Source: Macrocystis pyrifera
Taxonomy: Eukaryota; Sar; Phaeophyceae; Laminariales; Laminariaceae
Direction: 5' to 3'
DNA length: 64,000 nt
NCBI GenBank assembly: GCA_031763025.1
Contig: JASSKH010000028.1
Span: forward strand, 9,749,359-9,813,358
Below the pieces are notes generated by a model. That model did not search any database and was not told the origin of the DNA. It saw only the letters and a program-made list of their open reading frames with translations. Positions 11,700-23,420 of the stretch are shown here, piece by piece (the stretch's first letter is position 1; each line of letters starts with the position of its first letter). The position numbers and the translations under genes were made by a program.

Positions 11700-12559
11700 G
11701 TCCTAAAAAATACGATCCTACTACCTGAACCCTGGTAATTACCGGCCTTTCGGCCTCATTCAAAGCAGTACCACAACACTAGCCCACTATGATGAGCCGG
11801 GTATGCAGAAATATGGGAAATTTATCGAAACCTCGATCCCACGAGCTAAAACATGAGTCCAAGATTCGGCTCCTCAAAACCCACTCCCACACCTCTGAAC
11901 GGCAAGGTTACGAAGCGGACAAGGGATGACAAAAAAAATAAAGAAGGGAAGGCCTACAGTAGCCGTAAGGGACAGGAATAAATCGTCAACGAAAGTCGTC
12001 GCCATACCATCCGCAAGGGGGGTGGGGCGAGAAAGTGTCTTCGGAAAAGCGAAAGGTGAGCACAAAAAGCGGGGCGGTCCTGTGCCCCAGTATGCGTAGT
12101 CAATTTTTTCTAGATCACCCCCGGCTCCCGAGCGGGGGGGGGGTCGGCACGACGAAGAAGGAAAATAACACGGAACACGCGATAAACCACCTAAACCCAG
12201 ACCAAAACTCCGGAAACGGGTCTTGTGCCACAAATGAGTGGCCCGATTGCCCAGACCAGCCCCGACACTGAGCGGGGGGTCCGGCAGGACGGACTATGCA
12301 AAAACCGTCCCCAACGCGACCCAAGACAGAAGAAGGAAACTCAGGAAACGCTCAAACATATTACCGAGCAGAAGAACCCCGACCCGAAAACTCGGAAAAC
12401 GTCAAAAGTGTACGACAATCCCCCAAAGCCCAGGAAAGCGGCAATAAAAAAAAAACGAGTGCAGCCGAGATGCGAAAATCAGCTATCCACGGCTGCGCTT
12501 CTAGATTGATCTAAGTTACGTTGAACCCCCCGTGCAAACGCGCTAGCCAAGTGTATTTG
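11700..12559. other. Non-coding stretch
   Basis: No supported gene. Open frames on both strands lack recognisable domains. The segment may include decayed flanking sequence of the Gypsy fossil that follows. Confidence 0.35.
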
Positions 12560-13912
12560 TAGTCACCAAAAACCTCGTATAGCTCTCGTCGAAGTCGTGT
12601 AGCGCGCCTGAGAAAGAGGAAGCTTGATCGGTCCCGGGTCATCCAAAAAGCGAACCAAACATATATCCCATCCGTCGGTGTAGTCGCGCTGGTTTTCTCG
12701 AGCCACCACAGATCGCCGTCGCCCTTGCATCAAAAGTGGGCCCCGTTTGGAACCACGGTGTTCTAGCATTTCTGAAGCCAATCGGCGTGCTATACACAGC
12801 CAAGCCGGGTGTCAGAAACCGCTCGCCGTTACTCCGACAAAGTTCCCGTTGTGCCGCGCCAATTCGCATCCAGCGGTACAGGCAGTTGGTTTGGCGGTGC
12901 TGGTTCGGGGTGCCGGCCCAGCAGCGCAAACTTTCGTGGCGAGAGAGCTGAAAGTCCTTTTCCCGTTCCCAGGACGGTCGGGAGAGGCCTGTCCAATGCG
13001 TCTCGTACATCATCGCGATGACGCGACCTGGACCTCGAACCGATTGGCGCCCGGTAATATTTTTCACTTCGAGTCGTTGAAGAGGAGTCGAAACGTCGTC
13101 TTGGGTGACATCGTACGTGGGAGATTTCTTGGAGAAGTTGTTGAGCACGTGTTGCGTCAACCCCGCTGGAAAATACGCCGGCATGTCGCCACGGTCGTGG
13201 GGGTTGACACAGGGCTTGCAGCGTTGAACCGATACAGGACGGCGAGCATCACCGTCGGGCATATCGGAAGGAAGATCCTAACACAGGAGCTTAGCCCCAA
13301 GAGGAGATCCGTCCGGAGTGTCCGCGGAGGAGCAGGGGCCAACGGCGAGGACTTGTAGGGGCCCGCCCAGTTGACTAAGAGTTTAGCCTTGAAGACTTTG
13401 GCGTTCGTGTCAGGCACCGCGCCCTGGAGGATGGTGGCCGCCGTATTGTACACCAACGCCCAACCGCCAACGGCGAATTTGGGGGGACTAGAAGCAGTGC
13501 ATCGAAGAGGGCCGAGTCGCGGCGGTTCACGCGGGCAACGATGAGGGCGTGGTGTTCGCGAACGATATCGTCCGCGCGCTGCTGGCGGTCCGTCGCAGTA
13601 GGCTAGGTGGTTGCGGGCCAAACTCTGGCGGCCGGGGACTCCTGCAAATTCGAAAATTGTGAGAGGGCGGCATAGCAGCCGACCCATATGGACCTTGTTG
13701 GGAGCCAAAACCATGGCGGCGCTGACGGAGGTGGTGTACGCAAATTCCACATGAGGGGGCTGTTCATCCCAGTTGTTTTGGAGCTCGTTGACGATCATTG
13801 CCAGCATCTGGGCCATGGTGTAGTTTATACGTTCCACCCCACCGTTGCCGTTTGGGTGGTAGGAGCTGGTGGCAATTTTCGGAAACCCTAGAAGCTGATA
13901 AACGGCGTGCAA
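12560..13912 (-). mobile_element. Ty3/Gypsy LTR-retrotransposon fossil, 3' pol fragment
   Basis: Fossil fragment, broken in several places. Recognisable parts, in minus-strand order, are the C-terminal half of a Ty3/Gypsy integrase (YHPNGNGGVERIN-type text, typical of the end of the catalytic core, then the following helical part) and a tail with chromodomain-like composition (YETHWTGLSRPSWERE) near the 3' end of pol. Reverse transcriptase, gag and LTRs were not found nearby. It is probably fairly old because of the breaks and missing parts; no LTR pair is available for dating. Confidence 0.7.
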
Positions 13913-15357
13913 AAGCTTGGAGCAGAACTGGAAGCAGTACCATAACAGTTGGATATCGTATCGAAAGTTCCGACATGTCGAAATATTGGAGTTTCGATAT
14001 ACGGTATTGAACGCGTTTGGCGTTTGGCCCTTCCTCGAATTTTTATATTATGATGATCATTCTGAACGACTTTTTGTATTGCGTAATACCGAGAATACGA
14101 TGATATATACGTACTGACGATGATATATACATACTGCTACAACTAATACCTGGTACGTATCAGGTATCGGCTGTACTAGGTATTGAAGTCGCATCGATTT
14201 TGTACTTTGAATATCGGCATTGTCTATATACAAGATTCCCCTTCGGGATATGGTTGACTTGGAATCTCGGGGGTTTCGCAAGTTGAAAAGGGGGACACAA
14301 TCGTTCCTATGTACATTAGCTTATGTGAGGTTCGCCGGTGTTGTATACCGATCGATGCTGCTGCTCATGTTGTACCGCTGCTGTAATACTGCGCGGGTGC
14401 TGTGGAAATTCAGAGCAAGGGTGGGTTGAAATAGTCCAACTCGTTATGTTCAGGATAGCACGCCCACAGAAGCACACTCACGCACAAACACATGACACCG
14501 TTCGTAGCTGTGTCATGAAAATGAGACTTTTAAGTATTGTTACTACTGCATGTACCGTGGATGCCACAGCGTCAAAACCTAGGGCTTATACAGCAGCAGT
14601 GTGATGCCTGTACAGGTACACCGCGGAAGAACCAGATAGCAAGATGAAAACCAAAAAAAAAGAAGCTGAAATTGCACCTGACCTGTTTTAAGGCTTAGAT
14701 TGGACAGGCGATTGGTTAACCTTTTACTAGTAGCACGGCGATACGTGTACCCGGTCCGTTCCAGGGGGGAAGAGTGTTATGAGGCTTAGACTGGGTAGGC
14801 GATTGGTTAACCTTCTACCAGTAGCCCAACGGACTAAGACCTTAACACCTCTCGGTCCCTGCTGCCGTAAGATACACACACGCACAGGCGCTCACACACA
14901 CGCAGCAGCACCGTTCGTAGCTGTCACGAAGGGAAACGTTTAAAGCCGCGTCTGCCATACAGTGGCTGCCTAGCCTTTGAGGGCTGCTCCGGTACCCGAG
15001 AAGCAGCAGCAAGCAGCAGTCTGGTGAAAAAACAAAATGGAAACATGACAGTCGGATTTTCCATGGGCTTGCTTGGCTCTATCTGGGCGGAAAGTCTCCC
15101 CGCGATTCGCGGCTTCAAATGCCCAGAGCACGCGCCACGGAGCCCGGCCGGGGCCCACACTTTCGCCGTGATGTACTCGCGAGCCCCCTGCGTGTCCCGC
15201 AGCCGAGAGCGCGCGAAAATACCGGGGACCGGAGGATAAAAGTAAAAGTGTTTTGGACAAAAGTAGATTCGGTACGTAGTAATACAAACGGAGCTTCGCC
15301 GCGGCTCCGGTATGCCCGCGATGATCGAAGATGCAGAAAAATCGAGGCTGTAATTGC
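13913..15357. other. Non-coding stretch with local duplications
   Basis: No supported gene. Two pairs of local repeats are visible. GGCGATTGGTTAACCTT occurs at about 14707 and 14798 within a unit of about 90 bp. CACCGTTCGTAGCTGT occurs at about 14500 and 14910, flanked by CA-rich text. The segment just before the hAT-like element (about 15290-15345) resembles 16573-16620 beyond that element. Confidence 0.4.
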
Positions 15358-16478
15358 CAGGGCTGTTCACGGGTCAGATCAAACCTCACGGGTCAGGTCG
15401 GGTCGGGTCTGGGTAACCGATCCGACCCGACCCGACCCACGAGATTTTCGGAAGCTTCCTGACCCGACCCGACCCGAATCGCGAGATTTGAAAACCTCTT
15501 GACCCGACCCGGCCTGACCCGTGAGATTTGAAGACCTCCTGGTCCGACCCGATCCGACCCGCCAGATTCTGATTGACCCGTGAGATACGGGTCATATCAC
15601 GGGTCGGGTTACGTCAACCCGCGAGACTACTTCTCTCGACCCGCGGATTCGACTCGCGGATCCGGCCAGTGGGTTAACAACTTAAAAACAATTAGTTCAT
15701 TTTTGTACCCCACAGTGATACGCTGCCTGACTGTGCTCGTAGTGGGTATGGATGGATGCGGAAATGCGTATGTAGATTTGGTGGTCTTTCATTTCTTGAA
15801 TATGATACCAAAGGAGTGTTATTCAGCGTTAGTACGAGAAAAGTCTTGGGCAGCAGGTGGAAAGTTTTTGAAGTGTCGGGGGGGCCGTGGGCCAGATGCG
15901 CGAGTTCGACCAGCGGGTCAGCACAAAAAAACTCGCCAGTCATGCTGGCCCGACCCGCGAGTGACCCGTTTCTCGCGTGACCCGACCTTGTGCGATTTTT
16001 CATCACCTCTTGACCCGACCCGACACTGCCCAACCCGACCCGTGAGATTGAAAAAACTCTTGACCCGGCCTGACCCGACCCGCGACATTTGAAAACCCCT
16101 TGACCCAATCCGACCCGACCCGGGAAATATTGAACACTTTCTGACCCGCGAACAGCCCTGGAAATGTTTGAAGTGTTGGGTCCGCGGGTCGGGTCAGCAG
16201 ACAAAACTCGTGGGTCATGCTGGCCCGACCCGCGAGTGACCCGTTTCTCGCGGGTCATGGCCTGACCTGACCCATGAGCTTTTCATGACCTCTTGATCCG
16301 ATTCGACCCGACTCGTGAGATTTGAAAAACTCTTGACCCGACCCGACCCAACCCGTGAGACCAAACGAACTCTTGACCCGACCTGAGCCGACCCGCGACA
16401 TTTGAAGACCCATTGACCCGACCCGATCCAACCCGTGAGGTTTCGAACACTTCCTGACCCGACCCGCGAACAGCCCTG
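15358..16478. mobile_element. hAT-like non-autonomous element with GGGTCGG subterminal arrays
   Basis: Terminal inverted repeats CAGGGCTGTTCACGGGTC (left) and GACCCGCGAACAGCCCTG (right) have the CAGGG-type ends common in hAT transposons. The flanking 8-mers GTAATTGC and GTACATGC match at 6 of 8 positions, as expected for an old 8-bp target duplication. Inside both ends are tandem units of about 40 bp: GACCCGACCCGACCC, then (G/C)(T/C)GAGATTTGAA, then AACCTCTT. The unique middle (about 15670-15900) has no transposase. A second copy of the right end lies at about 16140-16160, so the right side looks duplicated. No coding capacity was seen; the family assignment rests on the ends only. Confidence 0.65.
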
Positions 16479-16689
16479 GTACATGCGATAGCACTGCCAA
16501 GGGGCACACTAAAAATAGTCTCGTTTGAGTGAACCAAAAGAAAACACTGGAATCAGATTCAATAAACCAGCAAGAAATGGAGCTTCTCGCATGCCCGTAA
16601 TGACCGAGGATGTAGGCAATATTAAAGATAGACCTTTAAAGAATAACCACAAATCATGGTGCTAGTTCTTGTTAATTTACACGTTACCA

Positions 16690-17480
16690 CTTACAACCAT
16701 GGTCCGGAACTGTACGATAGGACGAACGCACCGCTTAGTCTGAAAGTCCGGATGCTGAAGGCCGAGGTGATTGAGACCGTGCTGTACGGTTGCGTGACGT
16801 GGACCCTCAATGCGGACCACTTCGCCAAGCTTCGATCAGCCCACCACGAAGTCCTTCTGCGAGTCATTGGCTTCCAGCGCCGACTACGCACCGACCACAC
16901 CACCCTCTCGTATGCGAAGGCGCTCAGGATAACACGATGCGAAAGTATCGAAACGACCATCCGTAAACGGCGACTCTTCTTTGCGGGCGCTCTGGTGCGG
17001 CAACACGAGGGGCGATTGCCCAGTCGGTTGATGTTCGGGACGATCGCTGGTGGGGGGAGCCCGAAACCAGGCGGGCAGCCCAAGACTTGGCCTAGGGCCA
17101 TTGCTGAGGACCTTAGAGTGTTCAAAGCCACCGAGGGATCAACGGAAGACTCCCCCTTAGTCTTTGGAGTTGGGACCGCACTATGGCTCTCTGCAGCAAA
17201 AACGGACGGAAAAATGGTACTGGAGAATCCTCGAAGCAGCTGAACAGTTCATGGGCAGGTGGCACGAGGCTGAGGCAAAGCTGAGTAGACAGCGCCGTGC
17301 ATCCGCTGCGGGTAGTGTTAGAGGGAATGGGGGGAGGGGTAACAGCATGAGGGGTAGAAGGAACACCGTACAAGTGTATGGGGGCAGGGGGGGGGACAGG
17401 AGGAGTAGAAGGGAAACCGCGGTAGAAGAGAGTAGCAGAGAGACCGCAGATAGGGTAGCAAGGTACCAGACCGACTAATA
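16690..17480 (+). mobile_element. LINE (non-LTR retrotransposon) 3' ORF2 remnant
   Basis: The frame at 16690-17205 reads like the region after the reverse transcriptase of LINE ORF2. It contains LKVRMLKAEVIETVLYGC and WTL, then a block with RRLRTDHTTLSYAKAL, IRKRRLFFAG and RLPSRLMFG, and a final WP.AI.EDL motif. After an A-run near 17205-17215 the sense continues in the next frame (WYWRILEAAEQFMGRWHEAE) to about 17478, so one indel is present. The palm motifs (YADD region) are missing, so the copy is 5'-truncated, as is usual for LINEs. It lies about 210 bp beyond the hAT-like element. Confidence 0.72.
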
Positions 17481-17984
17481 GGTTGGACTTTTCTTTGCTA
17501 CTCGTACCGCCAACTGCTGCGGCCGTTCGGTATATGTATTGGCTTGGTGCTTTGATTTTTTTTCCCTGAATTAACTTTTTCCTATATTTTCCCCTTCTTA
17601 TCCTTATGAAAGAAGTACTACATAGTGGGTGGGTGACGAGCGTATTTTGGCCCACTCATTATTTCTCTTTTTACTTAGTTAAGTGTTCACCGGGATGCAT
17701 ATTATAGTTCCCTTTTTCCTTCTCGTTTCTTCCCCTTGCACGTCCCTTTTGGCTCATGCTCGGGGTAAGTATGTGTGTGAGCTTTGGCTTCCCATTTTAT
17801 TTATTTAGCTGGGATTCTTCTCATTTTCTTTTTCTTTTTCGGTTTGGTTTCTTTGTTGCTTCTCTTTCTTTATGGTGTATTTTGGTTGCTGGCGTATGTA
17901 TGTGTGTTGTGTCGGCCGCACCTAGTGCGAAGGCATGGTATTGCGTAGGCTATTAATGCATTAGGGTGTGTTATCTCTGTGTAG
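17481..17984. other. Non-coding T-rich stretch, possibly LINE 3' tail
   Basis: No gene. The text CTTTTTACTTAGTTAAGTGT (about 17669-17688) is the inverse of a segment at about 11450-11475. The remainder is T-rich. Confidence 0.4.
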
Positions 17985-18140
17985 TAGTCTGTGACCACAG
18001 AGCTCGTATCTTTCTAGGGTCAAGAATCAGCACGGACACTGGGCTTGCTGGATGTCGACGAGTAGAAGAACGGTTTAATGTGAAGAACACACACATAGAG
18101 TATTGCGGGCTAATCGAGCTGAAAAACACGCGCAGAGAAA
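17985..18140 (+). repeat. Dispersed repeat R3, copy 1
   Basis: Shares GTGACCACAGAGCT, CAGCACGGACACTGGGC and GTGAAGAACACACACA blocks with 62018-62115 (+) and with 63060-63235 in inverted orientation. No coding content was recognised. Confidence 0.65.
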
Positions 18141-18211
18141 CCTCACGCCTTACCCCCGCCCGTGATCCCTCTCCCTCCAATATCAACTTCTGTCTTGGGT
18201 TGTTTACTCGT

Positions 18212-18312
18212 GGCAGGTGGTCGAGCGGTCAAAGAGCGGCGGGATGCCCTCCTCTGTACCGTGCCGCACGGGAGAGGGTACTGCAAACGATGGTCCTGGC
18301 CCCGCCCTAGGA
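18212..18312 (+). other. tRNA-like sequence (pseudo-tRNA or SINE head)
   Basis: GGCAGGTGGTCGAGCGGTCA resembles the 5' end and A box of a Leu/Ser-class tRNA, followed by GGCGGGATGCCCTCC and a GC-rich long-arm-like stretch. The B box is degenerate (ATGGTCCTGGCCCCGCC), and I could not pair a complete acceptor stem. Not called as a functional tRNA. Confidence 0.3.
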
Positions 18313-19151
18313 TCTAGGCGGTATGTGAACAAAGATCAGCTTGACTTCCTGACCAAGGCACTGCTGACCGTGGCTGGCCACCTAAAGTCGTGAGTGCTTT
18401 CTTGCGTCGCGTGTTTTTTCTGGGAGTTCGAGTCATCACCTTCTAGAATAGACCTACTACTGACTGTAGGATACATACTTGTCATACACTGTCACTCGGA
18501 ACCCCTTGTGAGCTGCTAACGTTTCTTTTGGGGACGAACTACTGTAGTTGTTGTATTTTCGGCATGATAGTGGCTGGGGAGTGAAACACAGTACAGCTAC
18601 GTACTCGTACATATCTGCCTCCAGGTTCACTCAATTCACATACCGAGTAGGTCCCGTTGTATGCCTCACATGCGCCGGTGTGTTGTAGTACTATTAGTAG
18701 AGCACCTTTTTGTGTCAACCAACCTGGTGCTCCCCATTGACGACTGAACAGGTGGGGGTCGTGAACCCCGATCCCGACACGAACAAGCCTTCCGGGTGAT
18801 ACGCTATACGTCCCGTATACTCTAAGGAGGGATATAATCTGTCTTTAGAGGGTAATACCATTCAATATCATAGAGCACCGCTACTACAGTAGTTATCTCA
18901 CTCTGATGAGCCTCGCTCACATATACTCACAATATCCAAACAAACAGAGATTCCACCTACGAAAACGTGAAAGTGAAGATGCCAATGAGGTTCCTCAAAC
19001 CCACTCTCATACCTCTATATGACCTGTGAGGTTAGTTAATGCACAACACCGACTGAAAATAATATCGAGAAAGAAAGGAGGAAAAAGCCTACCTGTGAAG
19101 AGCGGGAATAGTGCCAGGCACCTGACAGCAATCACCATGTCCCCTAACCCC
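18313..19151. other. Non-coding stretch
   Basis: Nothing supported. Several ACTACAGTAGT-type short palindromes are present. Confidence 0.4.
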
Positions 19152-19575
19152 CAATAGAGGGGGAGGACGGGAGTGCACTCATTCTCATGCATGGCCGTAG
19201 TCGTATGACCATAGACCCTCGCATCCCTACAATGCCGGGACGAAGCACGTCGGGTTTTTTACCGACCTGGCAGACGTTGCTCGCACCAAGCGCGAAGCGC
19301 CGTGAGGTGTTGGGCGAGTCGCATGAAGGGTGAGCTGCATCCTACGGAGAACCACTTTTTGAGGCGGACTCTCTCCTGCATGGATGACAGCGTCAACGGA
19401 ATTATTTAATTTCTGATGTAGCCACTTCCAGAGACAGCCTTGGGTTTACTACGCAACTGCCTTGTGGGTGCCTTGCCGTATACATACTTCGTTATGCGAT
19501 CATCCCCCTTGTGCGGAGTAAAGGTTCTCCCCGCACAAAAATGATCCAACTCGACCGCCAGCCGTGGTGACCGCG
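19152..19575 (-). repeat. R1 dispersed repeat (about 410 bp, C-rich 3' end), copy 1
   Basis: Read on the minus strand it runs from CGGTCACCACGGCTGGCGG through TGTCTCTGGAAGTGGC, GGATGCAGCTCACCCTTCAT, CTTGGTGC and CCCGACGTGCT to GCATGAGAATGAGTGCACTC, ending in C-rich text. It is near-identical in order to 28720-29130 and 40405-40805. No terminal inverted repeats and no coding frame were seen. Confidence 0.85.
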
Positions 19576-20168
19576 TAAAAAAAAAACGGTAACCTGGATA
19601 TATAGTTGTCTAGCTTACGAAGTGAGAGGCGTGTTTTATAGCGTCGTCACCAATCGACGCCAACTCAACCTATAGATGTACCAGATATATAATATAGAGG
19701 GAGGGGGGGGGGGGTGTACTCAAGACATGCATGACCGGAGGGCGTCAATATAGCTAAAATCCGTGACATACGCGTGGCCGACGATAGAGGCACTACCGCT
19801 AAACACGCAAGACGCACCTCTTAAGAATTTCCAGCTGGTTTTCCCGACGACGGGGAGAACGCAAACGCCGAGCAATGCGTCTCTCTGTGCTTTAAAATAA
19901 TCCAGCGGAGGTTTTTCAGATCTAATGTTTTGGTCCTGTGTGCCCCCCTTGCTTTGGAAAATATCGACTGAGAAGTCCATCTCAGCGTGTGTGTTGTCTT
20001 GCGTGTTGTACGGTACGTGCGGCAACATTAATAGCATCTGCTGATGATGATATCGTCTACGTGCACTTGGTGCAAATTTGATGATGGGTAGCCTACACCG
20101 AATGGTGTATTACACTCTCAGAAGGCGTGTGCGCCACCCCATGAGTGCGGTTGTAAAAAAGCTCTCGG

Positions 20169-20199
<31 letters not shown>

Positions 20200-21047
20200 C
20201 GTGGGACTTACCCTAGACACAGTTGCACATACAGTTAAGTTTCATGTTGGTGTTCCCACGGAGTGTGTTGAGAAATTGTCTCAGACATCACATGTCACAC
20301 CTCCCTGCAGGTGGAACTGTGCTTTGGGGGACTCAGTCTGAACCGGGCGCAGCCGTGGGGTGATTGTGCAGGCTGGAAGATCTCTCGGCGCCTTTCGATA
20401 AGCTGACTGAACAAAGAAACGCCCATTTATATCCGAAACCCCTCACAAAACGGTAGATCATTCGCAAACTGCTTCATTTCCGATTCTAAACGTCCAGTTG
20501 ACGTTCCCTTTAGCCCCTTTGTACAATTTCACCCACGTTTTAGCTACAAAACACTAGGAACAACAGTGAATAAAGAGATCATGTCTCCAGTGGTAACGGG
20601 GTCAAGAACTTAAAGATGTTACACGTACCTGGTACATCCATTATTTCCTCAGACCTCAACTACTCTGAATCCTTGTGAAACTACTAGGAATGAGGTCTAA
20701 CCGGAGAAGAAACGCAGCCGCCCTAATATACGATCTTGAACGGCAGGCATGCAGACCACACTACCGGTCTTTCGATATAACGCCGACGTACAGAGACGGG
20801 GCTGGCGTGGAACCTGAGCACCTCATTGAATACACCTGCGCACAGGGAAGTAGTTTCTAACGAGCATCTCCTTCTGCCCTCCGCCCGGCCCACGTAAAAA
20901 GGCCGAAGAATGTCTCGAATGGACTCTTCAACGCTGGCCTGGGGATCGTTCTCATTAACCAAGCCGACTCGCGTACTTCGCCAAGGTATCAGCAGCTACA
21001 GGCAGCTTCCGGCTTTGACCGCGGGAGGGCGGCAACTGGTAGCATAA
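19576..21047. other. Non-coding stretch with poly-G tract
   Basis: No supported gene. A truncated R1 end (G-run followed by TGTACTCAAGACATGCATG) lies at about 19701-19735. A poly-G run of about 30 bases lies at 20169-20199. Confidence 0.4.
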
Positions 21048-22061
21048 CGAAATGGGCTATGGAAATGTGCCGAAGATCCAACAAACGCGAGCTTACCTTC
21101 GAGCTTTTGCGTAAAGCGGAAAAAAAAAAAAGCCTCCTCGGCCACGAAGGCGAGCCTTTTGAAGCGATTTGGCTTGGTTCGAAACCCGGTTTCTATCTGC
21201 CGGGAGCTGGGCACTGTGGTGAACGCGTTGATGAGAGCGCTGGCCGACGTCGAGGTGGTGGGAGACCACTCCAACGAGACTAGGGCGGCCACCGCCGGAA
21301 TCGTCCCTCCCGCCAGCGAACTCTCGTCCTTACCCGCTGGTGAAGCGTTGATGTCTGAACAGGGAGAAAAATCTCATATCCAGTCTACGCTCAACAGTGG
21401 ACAACACGCGCAGGAGATCAGGGTACTCGGCACTGCGGCTACCACCAGTATCTCTACAGTACCCGAATGCGCCGTCGCGGGTGCCTGCGAAGGCGTAACG
21501 GCTGGCGGCTTGATCGGAGTAACCGCTACCCAAGCTGATGGCGATGTTGCCGCTGTGGGTGGTGTTGATTCTGTGGGTGGTGCAACCATGCAGGACAAGA
21601 CCGCGACGCCTAGATTGAAGGGAGTCGCTGTCCATGTAACGACAGATTTGGACAGCAGCCCGCGCTGCGGGGCTGATGAAAGGCGTTCTCTCCGACCGAC
21701 ACGAGATAAAGACCCTCTTCGCAGCCATGTTCGAGAAACCCATCCTGTGTTCGACAAGCATTCTCGCTCTCCAGCACCAGAGTGGAGAGTCGGGTGCGGG
21801 GGTGCGGGTGGGGATGAGGTCAATATTGAGCTCAATCAGGCCATCAAGGGGGGAGCAATGGCCTCCCTTTTGCTGAACCGGGAACGGCAACTGCGAAAGC
21901 AGGACGCCGATAGGTACAAGGCTGAGTTGGAGAAGGTGAGGCTAGATGCTATCGAAAGTGTCTGGTTGGCTTGCGGTTTCCCGCACGCCGCCGCCACCGA
22001 AGTATCTACGGATGCCGTCGCTGGTGTACAGTGTACAGTGTGCAGCCTCGGTAATATCTGA
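21048..22061 (+). CDS. Uncharacterised protein with C-terminal coiled coil (member of a local repeat family)
   Basis: An open frame of about 337 codons with a basic run (KRKKKK) and no recognised domain. The first in-frame ATG is at 21231, giving about 276 residues; a start in an upstream exon is equally possible. The C-terminal part (NIELNQAIKGG through ELEKVRLDAIESVW) is amphipathic and likely coiled coil, and the protein ends in a short Cys/Val-rich tail before TGA. Nucleotide similarity to 25230-25920 (+) and 24340-24880 (-) continues past the stop for more than 100 bp, so this may be a multicopy gene or part of a mobile element. I do not recognise the family. Confidence 0.35.
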   Translation, partial: RNGLWKCAEDPTNASLPSSFCVKRKKKKASSATKASLLKRFGLVRNPVSICRELGTVVNALMRALADVEVVGDHSNETRAATAGIVPPASELSSLPAGEALMSEQGEKSHIQSTLNSGQHAQEIRVLGTAATTSISTVPECAVAGACEGVTAGGLIGVTATQADGDVAAVGGVDSVGGATMQDKTATPRLKGVAVHVTTDLDSSPRCGADERRSLRPTRDKDPLRSHVRETHPVFDKHSRSPAPEWRVGCGGAGGDEVNIELNQAIKGGAMASLLLNRERQLRKQDADRYKAELEKVRLDAIESVWLACGFPHAAATEVSTDAVAGVQCTVCSLGNI

Positions 22062-22504
22062 CGCGAGCTACGGTATAGACGGGTATTTCTGTATTTATAG
22101 CACCCAAAGTTTCTGAAGCTTCTGACGTGAGGAGCTCTAAACATACCCTACACACCAAATATACCCCAACAACCGATTTTCAAAAGAAAAATTATGAAAG
22201 CTAGTGGGCCCGATGCTCGACCCCATAAGCTAGTCGTTTAAACAAAAATGTTCTGTAAAAAAAATTCACATCAGATCCAAAGGACACTACAGTAGAAGGA
22301 ACTCCATCAGTGAAAAATGTTTGAGCTATACATACTATAGTCAAGGAAGAACTGCCGTAGCACGATCGCCTGCAAATTTTGGTATCGATTGTCTATCTGC
22401 GGCGACTGTGATCGGTGATGGAAGTTACGGTCCTGACCTCACTGCACGTAATCCTCACAGTACCCAACCACGTATACTACGTGTCACACACAGGTACACG
22501 GTGT

Positions 22505-22682
22505 TGCAGAGAGCAGGCGTGAAGAAATCCGCGAGTGCGAGTCAAGCCTGGAGCAGATGCGCATCAAACTCGCAGCCACCGAAGGTGAGCTCTCCAAGAG
22601 CCAGTACCTCGTTTCTGCGCTGAGGGAGCAGCTGGGAGCACGGTCACCAGCACCGGCCAACATTTCCGCGCCTCCCATTCAG
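22505..22682 (+). CDS. Candidate coiled-coil exon
   Basis: After a TTGCAG acceptor, the frame encodes an acidic/basic heptad-like stretch (EEIRECESSLEQMRIKLAAT, then LVSALREQLG) and a Pro/Ala-rich end. It runs exactly to CAG followed by GTAAAT, a good donor. Composition is unlike the surrounding repeats and suggests a real exon, perhaps of the same gene as 21048-22061. The exact acceptor (22509 or 22516) and the partner exons are unresolved. Confidence 0.4.
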
Positions 22683-22719
22683 GTAAATGCCGAAGGAAGA
22701 GCTCGTTCAAGGTCACACT

Positions 22720-23420
22720 GTCGGGTCGGGCTACGGTAGGGGTTTCAATCGAGGAGTTCTAATCAGGGGTTCCAATCAGGGATTACAATTAGGGGTTGCA
22801 TTTGTGAGGAGGCGTGCTACGGTAGGGGTTCCAAAAAGGGGTTGCAAGTAGGGGGTTCTGGTCAGAGGCTACAGTTCGTGGTTGCAATTAGGGGCTGCAA
22901 CTACGGATTGCGTTTAGGGGGTTGCAATTAAGGGTTGCACTTATGAGGAGGCGTGCTACGATAGGGGTTGCGCTACGGGGCCGGGCCACGGTAGGGGATG
23001 ATGAAATTAGGGGTTGCAATTAGGGGGTTGCACTTATGAGGAGGCGTGCTACGATAGGGGTCGCACTGCCGGGCTAGGCTACGGTAGGGGATGAAATTAG
23101 GGGTTGCAATTAGGGGGTTGCACTTATGAGGAGGCGTGCTACGATAGGGGTCGCACTGCCGGGCTAGGCTACGGTAGGGGTTTCAAATAGGGGGTTCAAG
23201 TCAGGGGTTACGGTTAGTGGTTGCAATTAGGGGGTTACAAGTGGGGGTTGCACCTATGAGGAAGTATGCTACGATAGGGGTTGCGTAGCGGGGCAGGGCT
23301 ACGGCAGGGGTTTAACTTAGGGGTTGCAATTAGGGTTTGCACTTGTGAAGAGGCGTGCGATAGTAGTCGCACTGCCGGACCGGGCTACGGTAGGGTCGGC
23401 TATTAGGAGTTGCATTTATG
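22720..23420 (+). repeat. G-rich tandem array, about 90-bp units
   Basis: Units combine GGGGTTGCAATTAGGGG, GTTGCACTTATGAGGAGGCG, TGCTACGATAGGGGT and GCTACGGTAGGGG blocks. Two units (about 22996-23085 and 23090-23180) are almost identical over 90 bases; the flanking ones are diverged and rearranged. It follows the donor of the coiled-coil exon, so it probably lies in an intron. Confidence 0.85.

Noticed and set aside
22720-23420. CRISPR-like spaced repeats
   Set aside because: Repeats are contiguous and rearranged, spacers are not unique, and the context is eukaryotic with introns.
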